Below, piece after piece: positions 63,136-64,000 of a stretch of DNA of 64,000 nt. Within the stretch, counting starts at the first letter, position 1. Each line of letters starts with the position of its first letter. The notes under the pieces were generated by a model that was given only the letters and a program-made list of their open reading frames with translations, was not told the origin of the DNA and ran no database searches. The DNA comes from Notolepis coatsorum (lineage: Eukaryota; Chordata; Actinopteri; Aulopiformes; Paralepididae), in assembly GCA_963971535.1 (NCBI GenBank), contig OZ020587.1, positions 158,265,328 to 158,329,327 on the forward strand. Direction: 5' to 3'. The position numbers and the translations under genes were made by a program.

Positions 63136-63650
63136 CTCCCGTAGAGGATTAGAGAGCGCAGACGGTGTCCCACTCCAGGCAAACGGCGACAGGTGGTGAT
63201 GGCTGGCACGTCGTCTCACGCCGGAGACGCGGCAGGTGATGGTAACGTCCAGGACTCCATGAACACTGAACACAGATAAAGATACAGAGTCCAGAACACC
63301 GAACCAGCATACAGAACGACCCGACCAGGACTGGAGGGGAGGTCCAGGTATTTAAAGCCCTCTGGGGCGCTAATCATAACTTATGACAGCTGTGAAAGGT
63401 AGTCCAAGGGTGGGGGCTGGTGAAGAGCAGAGGAGAGTAAAACATTGCAAGGGTGGGGGCTGTTGAGGAGAGTAGACAGGGAAAGTCCAAAGGTGGGGGC
63501 TGGTGAGGTGAGGAGACAGGGAATTAAAGGTCCAGGGAACAGGCGAAACCTCACAGTACCCCCCCCTCCACGGGAGCCACCGGGCGACCCAAAAAATCAG
63601 ACAGCGGGGCAGGGGACAAGACAAAGCAACAAACAAAAAAAAATTGGGCC
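63136..63650. other. Unassigned stretch with GGTGGGGGCTG repeats
   Basis: AAGGGTGGGGGCTG motifs at 63,408, 63,451 and 63,490, then CAGTACCCCCCCCTCCACGG at about 63,556. The frame on the minus strand here has no known domain. Confidence 0.4.
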
Positions 63651-64000
63651 ATGCTAGCAGGGGAAGCTACACCTAAAGTGGGGCTAGCAGAGGGACAGGG
63701 TAGCTGCCAGAGCATTGCTAGCTACAGGGCCTATGCTAGCTGTACTGCTACATTAACATAGAGGCTGCGCTAGCTGCCGGAGCTGGGCTAGCAGACAGGG
63801 CTGGACCAGCATGAGAGAACAAGCTAGCTGGAAGGACAGTCCTAGCTGTGGGGAAACTGACCTTGCTAGCTGAAGGGGCAGTCCTAGCAGTGGGGAGACT
63901 GACCTTGCTAGCTGAAGGGGCAGTCCTAGCAGTGGGGAAACTGACCTTGCTGGCTGAAGGGGCAGTCCTAGCAGTGGGGAGACTGACCTTGCTAGCTGAA
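63651..64000. repeat. 42-bp minisatellite, cut by the window end
   Basis: 63,651-63,836 is GCTAGC-rich non-repeated sequence. From 63,837 the 42-bp unit (GCTGAAGGGGCAGTCCTAGC plus AGTGGGGAAACTGACCTTGCTA) occurs nearly four times and runs out of the window. Confidence 0.92.

Noticed and set aside
62226..63273. 327- and 315-codon minus frames with repeated motifs
   Set aside because: Repeats of a minisatellite with a length near a multiple of three; open in several frames at once and no domain.

Overview
The window looks like accessory, repeat-packed nuclear DNA of a teleost fish. I found no host protein-coding gene, rRNA, tRNA gene or CRISPR array that I could defend. Almost everything recognisable is transposable-element or tandem-repeat sequence: several Jockey/CR1/L2-type LINEs, an L1-type LINE, a fragment of a restriction-like-endonuclease LINE, two different BEL/Pao LTR retrotransposons, a piggyBac transposon with a spliced transposase gene, mermaid-type and other tRNA-derived SINEs, a long foldback element and many micro-, mini- and satellite arrays. 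This mixture is typical of ray-finned fish. The teleost assignment is an inference from repeat families.

Layout. 1-2.2 kb: 3' ends of two LINEs. 2.2-8.1 kb: a (TTA)n tract, a poly-G tract, a nested SINE, a short LINE tail and unassigned DNA. 8.15-11.66 kb: a broken BEL/Pao pol on the plus strand with its 3' LTR. 11.66-12.29 kb: a 627-bp foldback. 12.4-54.4 kb: one deeply nested structure. 54.4-64 kb: LINE 3' ends, satellites and a minisatellite cut by the window end.

The nested structure is the main result. A 30-bp minisatellite (12,397-13,013 and 51,254-54,395) was split by a minus-strand LINE. That LINE (RT half 13,014-14,795, endonuclease half 49,826-51,255) was split in turn by an LTR element running from 14,796 to 49,821. 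The element is flanked by a 4-bp target duplication (CGAG), and removing it restores the LINE reading frame. The LTR element is on the plus strand. It has a 1,505-bp LTR, a tRNA-His-like primer site, a splice donor, a long non-coding leader with candidate splice acceptors and a gag-like ORF with a CCHC knuckle, but I see no pol. It was hit by a full-length 8.6-kb BEL/Pao element on the minus strand (21,988-30,575, TSD CATAG, 1,117-bp LTRs, tRNA-Tyr primer site), by an L2 fragment (35,768-36,436), and in its right LTR by a piggyBac-related insert (39,601-49,308) that carries an L1 copy of its own. A 4,017-bp tandem duplication (27,286-31,302 repeated at 31,303-35,319) then copied part of the BEL element, one LTR and the start of the gag-like ORF.

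The genes do not form a pathway; they are layers of insertions that can be dated relative to each other. The BEL/Pao element is the youngest-looking autonomous unit: its LTR copies are almost identical and it has one visible frameshift. The piggyBac transposase keeps its three catalytic aspartates, but a one-base shift throws its C-terminal cysteine-rich domain out of frame.
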